Shown: piece by piece, positions 35,234 through 44,740 of the stretch
Layout of the letters: every line of letters begins with the position of its first letter
Numbering within the stretch: position 1 is the first letter of the stretch
Assembly (NCBI GenBank): GCA_934728065.1
Contig: CAKVDW010000008.1
Coordinates: 1-64,000 of the forward strand
From: an uncultured Campylobacter sp.
Lineage (GTDB): Bacteria > Campylobacterota > Campylobacteria > Campylobacterales > Campylobacteraceae
DNA: 64,000 nucleotides
Reading direction: 5' to 3'
Notes under the pieces: generated by a model
What the model saw: the letters and a program-made list of their open reading frames with translations, nothing else
What the model was told of the DNA's origin: nothing
Database searches by the model: none
Program-made: the position numbers and the translations under genes

Positions 35234-36530
35234 GAGAAGAGGCGATGAGTTCGAGCGGGTTTTTAAACAAAACCCCAGCCTTTTCTTGCTCTAATGCGTT
35301 TGAGATTTGCATTCTACACGCCGAGCATTCAGCACTTACGATTTGCGCACCGCTTGCTTTTATGTCGCGCGCCTTTTTTATGCCAACCTTCAAAGCCTTG
35401 TCAAAATGATTTGTCTGCATACTCACGCCCCCAAAGCCACAGCACGCATTCACTTCGCTTAACTCCACGAGCTTGAAATTCGCCCCAAGCAAGGCGCGTG
35501 GCTCTTTAAAAACCCCTTGCATTTTGCGCGCGTGGCAAGGGTCGTGGTAGCTTACGCGCAAATTACTTTTGCCCTTGCTTGCTAGAATTTGAGCTAAATT
35601 TGTATTATCATAAAAATACTTTGTCGCTAAAAAAATCCTACTCGCCACGCTTTGAGCGCGTTTTGCCCACTCTTTTTGCCCTTGCAACTCAAAAAAATGC
35701 TCATAATCAACATTAAGCATAGCCGAGCAAGTCGCTTCTGGCACGATGATAGCGTCTAAATTTGCAAGTTTTTTTTCAAAATACTCCACATTTTTTTTGG
35801 CTAATTTTTCAACGCTTTTAAAATCGCCCGTGAAGTATTGCGGTGCGCCGCAGCAGTTTTGTTCTTTAAGCAAATCGACATTGATTTTAAGGGTTTTTGC
35901 TATGATTAAAACCGCCTCAGCCGTGCTAGTATAAGCATAGTTTGACAAGCAACCCACAAAAAGCCCTATGGTTTTGTCCCCGCCGTTGTCGATAAAGTCT
36001 GGCTTTGAGCGCAAAAAACTTTGACGAGTAAGACTCAGCAAAAATCGCCCCTTTTTCACCATAGGAAAGCTAAATCTCGCGCTCATTCCTAAATTTTTAT
36101 GCAAATTTCCCTTTGCATCGACACTTGCAAGGCTATTGTCGCCTTGAATTTTAAAGGCACAGCTTTGAAAGACAAAGCCAAAACGCGCCACAAAGTCCAT
36201 CACCTTGCGGTTGCCAAGCAAGAAAAACGCTAGTCGTTTATACCAAGCGATTTTGTAAGTTTTTGCGAGTTCATACCGCACGCCCTCGATGGCACTATCC
36301 ACGCGAAGTTTGCTCGGACAAGCCTCCACGCAGTTCGTGCATAAAAAGCAAGATTCAAAAATGCGCTTTAAATTTTTATCCATTTTTAGCTCATTTTGCT
36401 TATAAGCAGCGATTAAATCCAAAAAACCGCGCGGACTTGTCGTCTCATCGGCATTTATGTCGTGTATAGTGCAAACAGGTATGCACTTACCGCACTTCAC
36501 ACAAGCGTTTGTGATACTTTCATAACTCAT
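35211..36530 (-). CDS. GlcF-like Fe-S oxidoreductase (two 4Fe-4S sites and two CCG domains)
   Basis: The frame is open upstream, but MSYESITNAC at 36530 directly follows the hemN stop and is the likely start (439 residues). N-terminal ferredoxin motifs CVKCGKCIPVC and CFLCTNCVEACP are followed by two CCG domains (NCCGAPQYF, ACCGFGG) that bind further Fe-S centres. Such proteins pass electrons in glycolate, lactate or heterodisulfide-type dehydrogenases, usually with a flavin partner, which is not encoded next to it. Position after hemN matches C. jejuni Cj0991c/Cj0992c as I recall. Substrate unknown. Confidence 0.8.
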   Translation of the reverse strand: MSYESITNACVKCGKCIPVCTIHDINADETTSPRGFLDLIAAYKQNELKMDKNLKRIFESCFLCTNCVEACPSKLRVDSAIEGVRYELAKTYKIAWYKRLAFFLLGNRKVMDFVARFGFVFQSCAFKIQGDNSLASVDAKGNLHKNLGMSARFSFPMVKKGRFLLSLTRQSFLRSKPDFIDNGGDKTIGLFVGCLSNYAYTSTAEAVLIIAKTLKINVDLLKEQNCCGAPQYFTGDFKSVEKLAKKNVEYFEKKLANLDAIIVPEATCSAMLNVDYEHFFELQGQKEWAKRAQSVASRIFLATKYFYDNTNLAQILASKGKSNLRVSYHDPCHARKMQGVFKEPRALLGANFKLVELSEVNACCGFGGVSMQTNHFDKALKVGIKKARDIKASGAQIVSAECSACRMQISNALEQEKAGVLFKNPLELIASSLITPKET

Positions 36531-36531
36531 C

Positions 36532-37887
36532 TTACACCGTCTTTGAAAAGACTTTTTTGTCATCGCTTAAATTTTTCATATACGCATCAAAGCACATAGC
36601 GATATTTCGTATCAGCAAAACGCCTGTTTCATTTACTTTCAAGGCATTTTTATCCACGCTTACAAAGTCTTTGTATTCATCTAAAAGTTTTAAATCCTCT
36701 TTAAAATACTCAAAAAAATTGATTTTAAATTCATTTTCAATCCCCTTAATATCAAGGGCAAAATTCGCCATAAGCTCCATTATCACGGCTTTTCTAAGCT
36801 CATCATCATCACTTAAAAGCACGCCTCTTTCAAAGGGCAAAAGCCCGCTGTCAATGGCGTTTTCATAGCTTGGCATATCTTTGAAATTTTGCGCATAATG
36901 CCTTTGCCCCTCGCCTATGCTCGTAAGCCCAACGCCCAGCAAATCAGCACCGCCCTTTGTCGTGTAGCCTTGAAAGTTGCGGTGCAAAGAGCCGTTTTTA
37001 AGAGCCTTAAAAAGCTCATCATCTTGCTTTGCAAAATGGTCCATTCCTATCATCTCATAGCCATTTGCGCTTAAAAATTTCTCGCAAAATTCCAAAATCG
37101 CAAGTTTTATGTCGGGGCTTGGAATGTCATTTTCGTTGAATTTTCGCATATTTTTTTTAAGCCAAGGCACATGCGCGTAGTTAAAAATCGCAAACCTATC
37201 AGGGCTGATTAAAAGTGCCTTTTTTAGTGTGTTTGTAAAGCTTTCAAGGCTTTGAAAAGGCAGCCCATAAATCAAATCCATATTAACACTTTTTATTCCT
37301 TGCTTTCGCACCATATCCACAGCACTTTTAGTTAGCTCAAAGGGCTGAATTCTGTGGATTTCTTTTTGCACTTTTTCATCAAAATCCTGCACGCCAAAAC
37401 TTATGCGGTTAAAGCCATTTTGCGTAAGCACTTTTGTTTGCGTTTCATCTAAAAAACGCGGGTCGATTTCGCAGCTGATTTCGGCATTTTCGTCAAAATT
37501 TGCAAAAACGGCTTTGATTTTTTTGATGAGTCTTTCAAGCTGAGCGGCTGAAAAAAAGGTAGGCGTGCCGCCGCCAAAGTGCATTTGCACGACTTTGCGG
37601 CTTGTGTCTGTGAAACGCCCGAGCAAATCCATTTCCTTGAAAATGTAGCTTAAATACCGCTCCTTGTTTTCGTCTTTTGCCGTGTAAATGACATTGCAAC
37701 CGCAGAAATAACAGGCACTTCTACAAAATGGCAAGTGAAAATACAGCGACAAAGGGCGCTTTTGCTCGCCCAAAATCCTAGTGTATTGCTCGTAAGTAAA
37801 GGCTTTGCTAAACTCAACCGCCGTTGGATAGCTCGTATATCTTGGTCCAGCCTTTGAAAATTTAACAAAAGCCTTGTAATCTCTCAT
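36532..37887 (-). CDS. hemN: oxygen-independent coproporphyrinogen III dehydrogenase HemN
   Basis: A 451-residue radical SAM enzyme converting coproporphyrinogen III to protoporphyrinogen IX in haem synthesis. Motif FCRSACYFCGCN holds the CxxxCxxC cluster ligands (near residues 56-63). Also seen are HFGGGTPTF, FGVQDFDEKVQKEIHR and NMDLIYGLPFQ. The C-terminal HemN domain is complete. Together with the downstream Fe-S gene it forms a two-gene operon with 1 base between them. Confidence 0.93.
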   Translation of the reverse strand: MRDYKAFVKFSKAGPRYTSYPTAVEFSKAFTYEQYTRILGEQKRPLSLYFHLPFCRSACYFCGCNVIYTAKDENKERYLSYIFKEMDLLGRFTDTSRKVVQMHFGGGTPTFFSAAQLERLIKKIKAVFANFDENAEISCEIDPRFLDETQTKVLTQNGFNRISFGVQDFDEKVQKEIHRIQPFELTKSAVDMVRKQGIKSVNMDLIYGLPFQSLESFTNTLKKALLISPDRFAIFNYAHVPWLKKNMRKFNENDIPSPDIKLAILEFCEKFLSANGYEMIGMDHFAKQDDELFKALKNGSLHRNFQGYTTKGGADLLGVGLTSIGEGQRHYAQNFKDMPSYENAIDSGLLPFERGVLLSDDDELRKAVIMELMANFALDIKGIENEFKINFFEYFKEDLKLLDEYKDFVSVDKNALKVNETGVLLIRNIAMCFDAYMKNLSDDKKVFSKTV

Positions 37888-38169
37888 TTTAAAAGTCCTT
37901 ATTTTAAATTTTTACTTTAAAAACGCCATTTGCGCTATCACCCCAAAGCCTTGCAAGCTATTTTACACCATAACAAGCGTAAATCCCGCCCCGCTTGTGC
38001 TTTGCAAACGCACCAACTCACCATTGCGGACAAATTTCGCCATTTTAAGTGCTAGCAAAAATCTCTTTTTTAAATTTAAAAAATTTTAACTAACGCCCAA
38101 GTATGACAAAATGTCCGTCATTGCGCTCAAAACAAACGCCCGCAAAACAAGCCCAAAATTCACTCATTT

Positions 38170-38649
38170 TTAATTTTCCAAACCGCCCTTCATCATCGCT
38201 TCCATATCCACAAACAAATTCGGGTGTTGCCTTTTAACCTCGCTCATTAGTTTATCTAAATCGATATTCATCTCCACAAGCCCGTTTTTACCTTGCTTTT
38301 TTATCTCATCCATAGCCACTATCCACGCGTCATTAAAATCAATAGGGATTTGCTGATAAATCGCTTTTTCAAGTTTCAGCTCAAAATTCTCTTTTTGCAG
38401 CTCTTTCAAGCCCTCCAACATATTTTTTAGGCTCGCTATGGAGATAAGCGTGTGAATTTTGTCGTTTTCATCGACTACAAACCACGGCTCAGGCGCGCCA
38501 AAGTGTCCGCTTTTAAGGCTTAGCACCTTTTGGTTGTCTGTGCTGGATACGATTTCAAGCACGGTTTGCTCGTCCTTTTTTATGCCAAGCGACCCCGCAA
38601 ACTCGTTGATTTTGTCCATAGAGCGACTTGATTTTTGTATGTTTTTCAC
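38170..38649 (-). CDS. UPF0763 (DUF2603) family protein
   Basis: A 159-residue soluble protein matching a family confined to Campylobacter/Helicobacter: SLGIKKDEQTVLEIVS, GAPEPWFVVDENDKIHTLISI, and a C-terminal FVDMEAMMKGGLEN. No catalytic motif visible; function unknown. It lies upstream of hemN across a 282-base gap (37888-38169) of noncoding sequence in which I see no gene. The C. jejuni gene is also next to hemN. Confidence 0.85.
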   Translation of the reverse strand: MKNIQKSSRSMDKINEFAGSLGIKKDEQTVLEIVSSTDNQKVLSLKSGHFGAPEPWFVVDENDKIHTLISIASLKNMLEGLKELQKENFELKLEKAIYQQIPIDFNDAWIVAMDEIKKQGKNGLVEMNIDLDKLMSEVKRQHPNLFVDMEAMMKGGLEN

Positions 38650-38737
38650 TATAAATCCTTAATAACTGTCTTTATAATTGTAGCACTTTTGCGTTTATGT
38701 AAAATTAAATTTTTAAAAAGAATTTAATTTACTCCTG

Positions 38738-38743
38738 TATAAT
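38738..38743 (+). promoter_or_regulatory. -10 box of ppx/gppA-like gene
   Basis: TGTATAATAC, an extended -10 with TATAAT 23 bases before the ATG at 38767. Confidence 0.6.
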
Positions 38744-38766
38744 ACAAAGAAAAATATGGGAAAATT

Positions 38767-39720
38767 ATGTTTGGTATTGATTTGGGTTCAAATACACTTA
38801 GAGCTGTCGAGTTTGATGAGAAATTTTTGCCCGTTAAAGAAGCTGAATTTGTTATCGGTGCGGCGAAAAATTTGCAAAATACACACTGTATAAGCATTCA
38901 GGCTATAAGTCGTTTAAAACAAGCCTTGCAAAGCTTAAAAGAACAGGGTTTTGACCTAAAAAAAGCTAATGCCGTAGCCACAGCCGCTTTCCGCAAGGCT
39001 AAAAATACAGAAGAAATTTTTGCTGAGTTAAAAGCCGAATTTGGGATAAAATTTAGAGTAATTGATGCTAAAGAAGAGGCAAGATTAAGTATTTTAGGAA
39101 TGCAAAATGCCCTAAAAAGAATAAATTTTAAAGAAAAACAACTTGCTTTTTGCGATTTGGGTGGAGCAAGTTGTGAGTTGTCCTTTGGAAAAAGCTTAAA
39201 GAGCTTTGATTTTGGCATAATTTCATTTTTTGAAAAAGTAAAAAATGAACCTTTGCCAAGCCATAATTTACAATTTAAGTTAAAAAACAAAACACTATTA
39301 AATTTAGACAAAAAGATTAAACTTCATTTTTTGTTGAAGGATAAAATGCTAAAATCCCTTGCTTTTAAAGCTTTTGATGAGGTAGCCTTAGCCAAAAGAC
39401 ATTTAAGGAATTTCAAAAACAAGGTCGTAGTGCTTAATTCTGGAGTGCCGACCACCTTACTTGCGCTAAAGCAGGGCATAAACTATAAAGAATATGAGGC
39501 AAAATACATAAACGGTAAATTTTTGAAAAGAGGGGATTTTTTATTTTGGGGCATTAAACTTTGGGAAATGAGCGAAAAAGAAGCCATTTTAAAAGTTGGA
39601 GCAAACAGAAAAAAATACCTTGTAGCTGGGTGTTTTTTACTTTATGCCTTATTTGAAAAACAAAAACTTGTCGTTGTTGATGAGGGCTTAAGAGAGGGCG
39701 TTTGCTTGGATTTGGCTTAA
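38767..39720 (+). CDS. Ppx/GppA phosphatase family protein
   Basis: A 317-residue protein with the actin-like ATPase fold: phosphate 1 motif GIDLGSNTLRAVEF at the start, TAAFRKAKN, EEARLSILGMQNAL and phosphate 2 CDLGGASCELSF, then LNSGVPTTLLALKQG. By family it hydrolyses polyphosphate or pppGpp; only the N-terminal catalytic region is present and the longer C-terminal domain of exopolyphosphatase is missing. Ends two bases from the convergent yaaA. Confidence 0.8.
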   Translation: MFGIDLGSNTLRAVEFDEKFLPVKEAEFVIGAAKNLQNTHCISIQAISRLKQALQSLKEQGFDLKKANAVATAAFRKAKNTEEIFAELKAEFGIKFRVIDAKEEARLSILGMQNALKRINFKEKQLAFCDLGGASCELSFGKSLKSFDFGIISFFEKVKNEPLPSHNLQFKLKNKTLLNLDKKIKLHFLLKDKMLKSLAFKAFDEVALAKRHLRNFKNKVVVLNSGVPTTLLALKQGINYKEYEAKYINGKFLKRGDFLFWGIKLWEMSEKEAILKVGANRKKYLVAGCFLLYALFEKQKLVVVDEGLREGVCLDLA

Positions 39721-39721
39721 A

Positions 39722-40462
39722 TTATTGTTCAATTTCAACTGTGATTTCTGTTTTGAGTCCTTGAATTTTAATGTCTTTAAGTTTAAGATTTTGAGGCAAG
39801 TTTTCAAGTAAGTCATCATTGTTTTTAGCCTTGCAAAGAGCAGCTTTTTGAAGCAAAATTCCCCTATAAGCCTTAGCAAAATGACTTACTATTTTGCCTT
39901 GTTTTAAAAATTTATACGAGCTGTAAGCTTGTTTTATAGTATAAAAATTCTCATAAAATCCAGCTCTTAAATCTATGATTTCCTCATCTTGTAAAAACTC
40001 GTCCAAAGCCTTACTAAAATGAGTGTTATAAAATTTTTCAACACTCAAAGACCCAAGTTTAGCTCCTTGCTTAAATTTGTAGTTTGGAATTTCATCACTA
40101 GCCAAAATAACGCCAAAAAGATTGGAAAAAATAAGAGTATTTTCGAGTATGAAATTTTGACTTTTTTCATCTAGGGCGGCAAAATTAAGATGAGAAAAAG
40201 CTACGCCATCATACCTTTGAATAGCCTTGCAAGTTGGTTTTAAAAAAATATCTTCTTTTAATTTTTGCACCTCTTTTTCATTTTTGAGTTCAAAAAATTT
40301 TTGAAGTTCTGTTAGGGCGGCACTTTTTATAAAATCATTATAAATTTTAAGCACCTCAAATCTCTTTTCATAAAGTTCTTCAAAGATAAAAGAATGCTTT
40401 GAAATAGGTTTTAAATTTGCCATTTCGCTTTTGCTTTCACTTGGTGAGAAAAGTATTTTCAT
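39722..40462 (-). CDS. yaaA: YaaA/UPF0246 family peroxide-stress protein
   Basis: A 246-residue protein beginning KILFSPSESKSE, the family start, with IQRYDGVAFSHL, LIFSNLFGVILASDEIPNYKF and IVSHFAKAYRGILL. In E. coli YaaA lowers free iron during peroxide stress. GGTAAATT lies upstream with a weak ribosome site. It is convergent with ppx/gppA and divergent from the tRNA cluster. Confidence 0.75.
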   Translation of the reverse strand: MKILFSPSESKSEMANLKPISKHSFIFEELYEKRFEVLKIYNDFIKSAALTELQKFFELKNEKEVQKLKEDIFLKPTCKAIQRYDGVAFSHLNFAALDEKSQNFILENTLIFSNLFGVILASDEIPNYKFKQGAKLGSLSVEKFYNTHFSKALDEFLQDEEIIDLRAGFYENFYTIKQAYSSYKFLKQGKIVSHFAKAYRGILLQKAALCKAKNNDDLLENLPQNLKLKDIKIQGLKTEITVEIEQ

Positions 40463-40587
40463 AAGAATTTACCTTAAATTGCTAAAATTTCTAAAGCATA
40501 TTTTACACAAGTTAGATTAAAATTTGCCTTTTTTATGATATATAATTTAAAATTTAGCAAAAACTTTAAAAAATTTACTTTTAAAGC

Positions 40588-40616
40588 TTGACAAGATTAG
40601 CTTTTTTAGCTATAAT
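40588..40616 (+). promoter_or_regulatory. consensus sigma-70 promoter of the tRNA-tuf cluster
   Basis: TTGACA at 40588-40593, 17-base spacer, TATAAT at 40611-40616, 9 bases before the first tRNA. A perfect promoter as expected for stable RNA, unusual in this genome where -35 boxes are mostly absent. Confidence 0.85.
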
Positions 40617-40625
40617 CTTAGTTTT

Positions 40626-40701
40626 GCTGGTTTAGCTCAGTTGGTAGAGCAGCTGCCTTGTAAGCAGCAGGTCGGGAGTTCAAGTCTCTTAACCAGCTCC
40701 A
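40626..40701 (+). tRNA. tRNA-Thr (anticodon TGT)
   Basis: GCTGGTT/AACCAGC acceptor, CTTGTAA anticodon loop, encoded CCA, 76 bases. Confidence 0.95.
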
Positions 40702-40744
40702 TTGTTTTTAATCAGTGTTTGACCAGAGATAACTAGGTGTCGAA

Positions 40745-40830
<86 letters not shown>

Positions 40831-40832
40831 TT

Positions 40833-40909
40833 GCGGGAGTAGCTCAGTTGGCTAGAGCATCAGCCTTCCAAGCTGAGGGTCGCGGGTTCGAGCCCCGTTT
40901 CCCGCTCCA
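40833..40909 (+). tRNA. tRNA-Gly (anticodon TCC)
   Basis: GCGGGAG acceptor with its 3' partner TTCCCGC, CTTCCAA anticodon loop, encoded CCA, two bases after tRNA-Tyr. Confidence 0.95.
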
Positions 40910-41008
40910 TTTGAGAATTTGAAGGATAAACTGGGAGCTGTTTTTCTCGTGCAGTTTATCCTTGAATTCGGTCGTTTTTTGGTGTCTAAATCTATGATTT
41001 TTCTGAGC

Positions 41009-41083
<75 letters not shown>

Positions 41084-41151
41084 TTGACTTGAATAAATTA
41101 TGCGATGATAGACCTGTTTTGTGCTTTAAATTTATTTATAAAGGATTTAAA

Positions 41152-42351
41152 ATGGCTAAAGAAAAATTTTCACGCAACAAACCACACGTGAATATCGGAA
41201 CCATAGGTCATGTCGACCACGGTAAAACTACTTTGACAGCGGCTATTTCTGCTGTTTTATCAAGAAAAGGCTTGGCTGAGCTTAAAGACTATGACAACAT
41301 AGACAACGCTCCTGAGGAAAAAGAGCGTGGTATTACCATCGCTACTTCTCATATTGAGTATGAGACAGAAAAAAGGCACTATGCACATGTGGATTGTCCG
41401 GGACACGCAGACTATGTTAAAAATATGATTACAGGTGCTGCGCAAATGGACGGTGCCATTTTGGTTGTTTCAGCTGCTGATGGTCCTATGCCACAAACTA
41501 GAGAGCATATCTTGCTTTCTCGTCAAGTAGGCGTTCCATACATAGTTGTATTTATGAACAAGGCTGATATGGTTGATGATGCCGAGTTGTTAGAGCTTGT
41601 TGAAATGGAAATTCGTGAATTGCTTAGCAGTTATGATTTCCCTGGCGATGATACACCTATCATCAAGGGTTCAGCCCTAAAAGCACTTGAAGAAGCAAAG
41701 GCTGGTCAAGATGGCGAATGGTCTGCGAAGATTATGGAGCTTATGGCGGCGGTTGATGATTATATCCCTACACCAAAACGCGACACAGATAAAGACTTTT
41801 TGATGCCTATTGAGGATGTTTTTTCTATTTCAGGGCGTGGAACTGTTGTAACAGGTCGTATAGAAAAAGGCATTGTTAAGGTAGGTGATACTATCGAAAT
41901 AGTTGGCATTAAAGATACTCAAACTACAACAGTTACGGGTGTTGAAATGTTCCGCAAAGAAATGGACCAAGGTGAAGCAGGGGATAATGTTGGCGTGCTT
42001 TTGCGTGGAACAAAAAAAGAAGAAGTTGAACGCGGTATGGTTTTAGCAAAGCCAAAATCAATCACCCCACATACTGAATTTGAAGCTGAAGTGTATATCC
42101 TCAACAAAGATGAAGGCGGACGACACACTCCATTTTTCAACAACTATCGCCCACAATTTTATGTGCGAACTACCGATGTAACAGGCTCGATTAAGCTTGC
42201 TGAAGGCACTGAAATGGTTATGCCGGGCGAAAATGTGCGCATTACTGTTACACTTATTGCACCTGTGGCACTTGAAGATGGCACTCGCTTTGCGATAAGA
42301 GAGGGCGGACACACTGTTGGTTCAGGCGTAGTTTCTAAAATCGTTAAATAA
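41152..42351 (+). CDS. tuf: elongation factor Tu
   Basis: Family start [27 protein letters not shown] at 41152 with AAGGAT upstream; the open frame extends 26 codons further but overlaps the tRNA. 399 residues with G1 GHVDHGKT, G3 DCPGHADY, G4 NKADM, G5 GSAL, and the C-terminal [10 protein letters not shown]. Brings aminoacyl-tRNA to the ribosome. The single tuf copy expected in Campylobacter lies in this block. Confidence 0.98.
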   Translation: MAKEKFSRNKPHVNIGTIGHVDHGKTTLTAAISAVLSRKGLAELKDYDNIDNAPEEKERGITIATSHIEYETEKRHYAHVDCPGHADYVKNMITGAAQMDGAILVVSAADGPMPQTREHILLSRQVGVPYIVVFMNKADMVDDAELLELVEMEIRELLSSYDFPGDDTPIIKGSALKALEEAKAGQDGEWSAKIMELMAAVDDYIPTPKRDTDKDFLMPIEDVFSISGRGTVVTGRIEKGIVKVGDTIEIVGIKDTQTTTVTGVEMFRKEMDQGEAGDNVGVLLRGTKKEEVERGMVLAKPKSITPHTEFEAEVYILNKDEGGRHTPFFNNYRPQFYVRTTDVTGSIKLAEGTEMVMPGENVRITVTLIAPVALEDGTRFAIREGGHTVGSGVVSKIVK

Positions 42352-42357
42352 TTTTAT

Positions 42358-42384
42358 ATGCCAAGACTCGCTCTTGGCATATTT
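42358..42384 (+). terminator. hairpin after tuf
   Basis: Nine-base perfect stem ATGCCAAGA (42358-42366) with TCTTGGCAT (42372-42380), 5-base loop, then ATTTT. Short T tract, so probably partial termination before rpmG. Confidence 0.7.
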
Positions 42385-42396
42385 TAAGGATATAAG

Positions 42397-42555
42397 ATGA
42401 GAATTAAGATTGGTCTAAAATGCGAAGAAAGTGGTGATATAAATTATAGCACTTATAAAAACAGCAAGAATACAACTGAAAAATTAGAGTTAAAGAAGTA
42501 TTGTCCAAGGCTGAAAAAACATACTCTTCACAAAGAGGTCAAGCTAAAAAGTTAA
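42397..42555 (+). CDS. rpmG: 50S ribosomal protein L33
   Basis: A 52-residue protein: [25 protein letters not shown]... and [25 protein letters not shown] precedes the ATG. The zinc site is degenerate, with CEES in place of CxxC and CPRL at the second pair, so this is a zinc-independent form. It ends directly at the 5' end of tRNA-Trp. Confidence 0.9.
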   Translation: MRIKIGLKCEESGDINYSTYKNSKNTTEKLELKKYCPRLKKHTLHKEVKLKS

Positions 42556-42631
42556 AGGGCAATAGCTCCAATGGTAGAGCGCCGGATTCCAAATCCGATG
42601 GTTGGGGGTTCGAATCCCTCTTGCCCTGCCA
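42556..42631 (+). tRNA. tRNA-Trp (anticodon CCA)
   Basis: AGGGCAA/TTGCCCT acceptor, TTCCAAA anticodon loop, discriminator G and encoded CCA. Embedded between rpmG and secE, as usual in epsilonproteobacteria. Confidence 0.95.
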
Positions 42632-42649
42632 AATTTGAGGTTTTAGGAT

Positions 42650-42832
42650 ATGAAAAATTTAATAACTTATTTTAAGCTGTCAAAAGCAGAACTTGGCAAG
42701 GTTATCTTTCCCATAAAAGAACAGGTAAGAAATGCCTACATTACTGTTTTTATTGTGGTAACTGTGGTTTCTTTGTTCTTGGCTTTGGTTGATTGGATTA
42801 TGGGTTCGAGTATATCGTTGATTGTGAGATGA
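42650..42832 (+). CDS. secE: preprotein translocase subunit SecE
   Basis: A 60-residue single-span SecE: amphipathic N-terminus (LITYFKLSKAELGKVIFPIKEQVRNA) with the conserved surface helix, then the transmembrane helix VFIVVTVVSLFLALVDWIM. Stabilises SecY in the translocon. The stop overlaps the nusG start. Confidence 0.93.
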   Translation: MKNLITYFKLSKAELGKVIFPIKEQVRNAYITVFIVVTVVSLFLALVDWIMGSSISLIVR

Positions 42833-43368
42833 AAATGGATAAATTTAAATGGTATGCCATTCAAACCTATGCAGGAAGTGAAATGGCTGTTAAAAGAGCG
42901 ATTGAAAACTTGATTAAAGACAATGGCGTAAGTGAGCAACTCAAAGAGCTTATTGTGCCAACTGAGGATGTGATTGAGTTTAAAAATGGCAAGGAAAAGA
43001 TAAGTCAAAGATGTCTTTATTCGGGTTATGTTTTTGCTAATCTTGATTTAAATATAGAGCTTTGGCATAAAATTCAATCTTTGCCAAAAGTAGGTCGTTT
43101 TATAGGTGAGAGCAAAAAGCCTACGCCTTTGAGCGAAAAGGATATTAATTTGATTTTGGAAAAAGTTCAAAACAAAGCTGCTCCAAAACCAAAAATTTCT
43201 TTTGAAGAAGGCGAAAGCGTTCGTATAGTTGATGGTCCTTTTGCAAATTTTACAGCCATAGTCGAAGAATACGATATGGTTCGCGGTTTGCTTAAGCTTA
43301 ATGTTTCCATTTTTGGGCGTTCAACGCCTGTTGAAATTTTGTATTCTCAAGTTGAGAAAATAGTTTAA
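42829..43368 (+). CDS. nusG: transcription termination/antitermination protein NusG
   Basis: Start chosen at 42829 (ATGAAAATGGAT) because it overlaps the secE stop as ATGA and gives the usual N-terminus DKFKWYAIQTYAGSEMAV; the frame upstream lies inside secE. An alternative ATG is at 42835. About 179 residues with the NGN domain and C-terminal KOW motif FEEGESVRIVDGPFANFTA. Binds RNA polymerase and links it to Rho or ribosomes. Confidence 0.95.
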   Translation: MKMDKFKWYAIQTYAGSEMAVKRAIENLIKDNGVSEQLKELIVPTEDVIEFKNGKEKISQRCLYSGYVFANLDLNIELWHKIQSLPKVGRFIGESKKPTPLSEKDINLILEKVQNKAAPKPKISFEEGESVRIVDGPFANFTAIVEEYDMVRGLLKLNVSIFGRSTPVEILYSQVEKIV

Positions 43369-43389
43369 ATTAAATAAGGAGATAATAAT

Positions 43390-43815
43390 ATGGCAAAAAA
43401 AGTTGTCGGAGAAATAAAATTACACATTGCAGCAACAAAAGCAAATCCAAGTCCTCCTGTGGGACCAGCTTTGGGACAACAAGGCGTCAATATAATGGAG
43501 TTTTGCAAGGCTTTTAACGAAAAAACCAAAGATATGGCAGGCTTTAATATACCTGTGGTGATTACCGTTTATGCGGACAAGAGTTTTACTTTCATCACAA
43601 AGCAGCCGCCTGCAACGGATTTAATCAAAAAAGCCGCAGGCATACAAAAAGGCACGGACAATCCGCTCAAAAACAAGGTTGGCAAGCTTACTAAAAAACA
43701 GGTTTTGGAGATTGTGGAGAAAAAAATTGCTGATTTAAACACCAAAGACAAAGAACAAGCGGCGAAAATCATCGCTGGTTCAGCTCGTTCTATGGGCGTA
43801 GAAATCGTGGATTAA
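43390..43815 (+). CDS. rplK: 50S ribosomal protein L11
   Basis: A 141-residue L11: [38 protein letters not shown]... with the proline-rich N-terminal motif and C-terminal [13 protein letters not shown] precedes ATG. Confidence 0.97.
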   Translation: MAKKVVGEIKLHIAATKANPSPPVGPALGQQGVNIMEFCKAFNEKTKDMAGFNIPVVITVYADKSFTFITKQPPATDLIKKAAGIQKGTDNPLKNKVGKLTKKQVLEIVEKKIADLNTKDKEQAAKIIAGSARSMGVEIVD

Positions 43816-43826
43816 AAGGAAATTAA

Positions 43827-44528
43827 ATGTCAAAAATAACAAAAAGATTTAAAGAGCTTTCTCAAAAAGTTGATAGCACTAAAAACTATGCTCTTGTTGA
43901 GGCTATTGATACGGTAAAAACTTTAGCTTCAGCGAAATTTGATGAAACCGTTGAAATCGCCTTAAAGCTCAATGTCGACCCTCGCCACGCCGACCAAATG
44001 GTGCGTGGTTCTGTGGTGCTACCCGCTGGCACAGGCAAAAAGGTGCGCGTGGCTGTTATTGCCAAAGATGCCCAAGCTGATGCGGCAAAAAGCGCAGGGG
44101 CGGACATAGTAGGCAGTGATGATTTGGTTGAAGAAATTCAAAAGGGCAATATGAACTTTGATGTCTTAATCGCCACGCCAAATTTAATGGGGCTTGTGGG
44201 TAAAGTAGGGCGGATTTTAGGACCCAAAGGACTTATGCCAAACCCTAAAACAGGCACAGTTACTATGGATGTGGCACAAGCTGTAAATAACGCTAAAAGC
44301 GGACAGGTAAATTTCCGCGTGGATAAGCAGGGCAACATACACGCAGGGCTTGGCAAGGCGAGCTTTTCAAAAGAACAGCTTAGCGAAAATATAAGCACTT
44401 TCGTTAAAGCCATAAATAAACATAAACCAGCTACGGCAAAAGGGCGTTACATTAAAAACGCAGCCTTGTCTTTGACAATGAGTCCATCTGTTAGTCTTGA
44501 AACTCAAGAGCTTATGGATATGAAGTAA
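43827..44528 (+). CDS. rplA: 50S ribosomal protein L1
   Basis: A 233-residue L1: [34 protein letters not shown] and [18 protein letters not shown]. Probably also a translational repressor of rplK-rplA by binding its own message, as in other bacteria. Confidence 0.97.
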   Translation: MSKITKRFKELSQKVDSTKNYALVEAIDTVKTLASAKFDETVEIALKLNVDPRHADQMVRGSVVLPAGTGKKVRVAVIAKDAQADAAKSAGADIVGSDDLVEEIQKGNMNFDVLIATPNLMGLVGKVGRILGPKGLMPNPKTGTVTMDVAQAVNNAKSGQVNFRVDKQGNIHAGLGKASFSKEQLSENISTFVKAINKHKPATAKGRYIKNAALSLTMSPSVSLETQELMDMK

Positions 44529-44535
44529 ATTTTAC

Positions 44536-44588
44536 TTGCCAAATTTCGCCAAAGAATTTTAAAATTTAGCGGAATTTGGCAAAAATTT
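44536..44588 (+). terminator. hairpin between rplA and rplJ
   Basis: TTGCCAAATT at 44536-44545 pairs with AATTTGGCAA at 44573-44582, extended inward by four pairs (one G-T). Followed by AAAATTT rather than a T run, so a weak terminator or processing site. Confidence 0.55.
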
Positions 44589-44606
44589 AAAAAGGTTTAA
44601 TTTGTT

Positions 44607-44740
44607 AAGATAAAAGCGAGTAAATCTTGGTTTTTTCGCTTTTATCTTAGATTAGAGATAGTGTGAGGCGAAAGCTTAATCGTCTAAATTTAGCCAAATT
44701 TAGACTCTCCGCTTGAAATCGCTAGTCGGAAAGGAGAAGT
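44607..44740 (+). promoter_or_regulatory. rplJ leader (L10-type autoregulatory region)
   Basis: A 13-base perfect stem AAGATAAAAGCGA (44607-44619) with TCGCTTTTATCTT (44636-44648), then a structured segment containing AATTTAGCC repeats and GAAAGGAGAAG before the rplJ ATG. Leaders in this position bind the L10-L12 complex and shut off rplJL translation; I see the stems but cannot confirm the L10 kink-turn. Confidence 0.5.
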
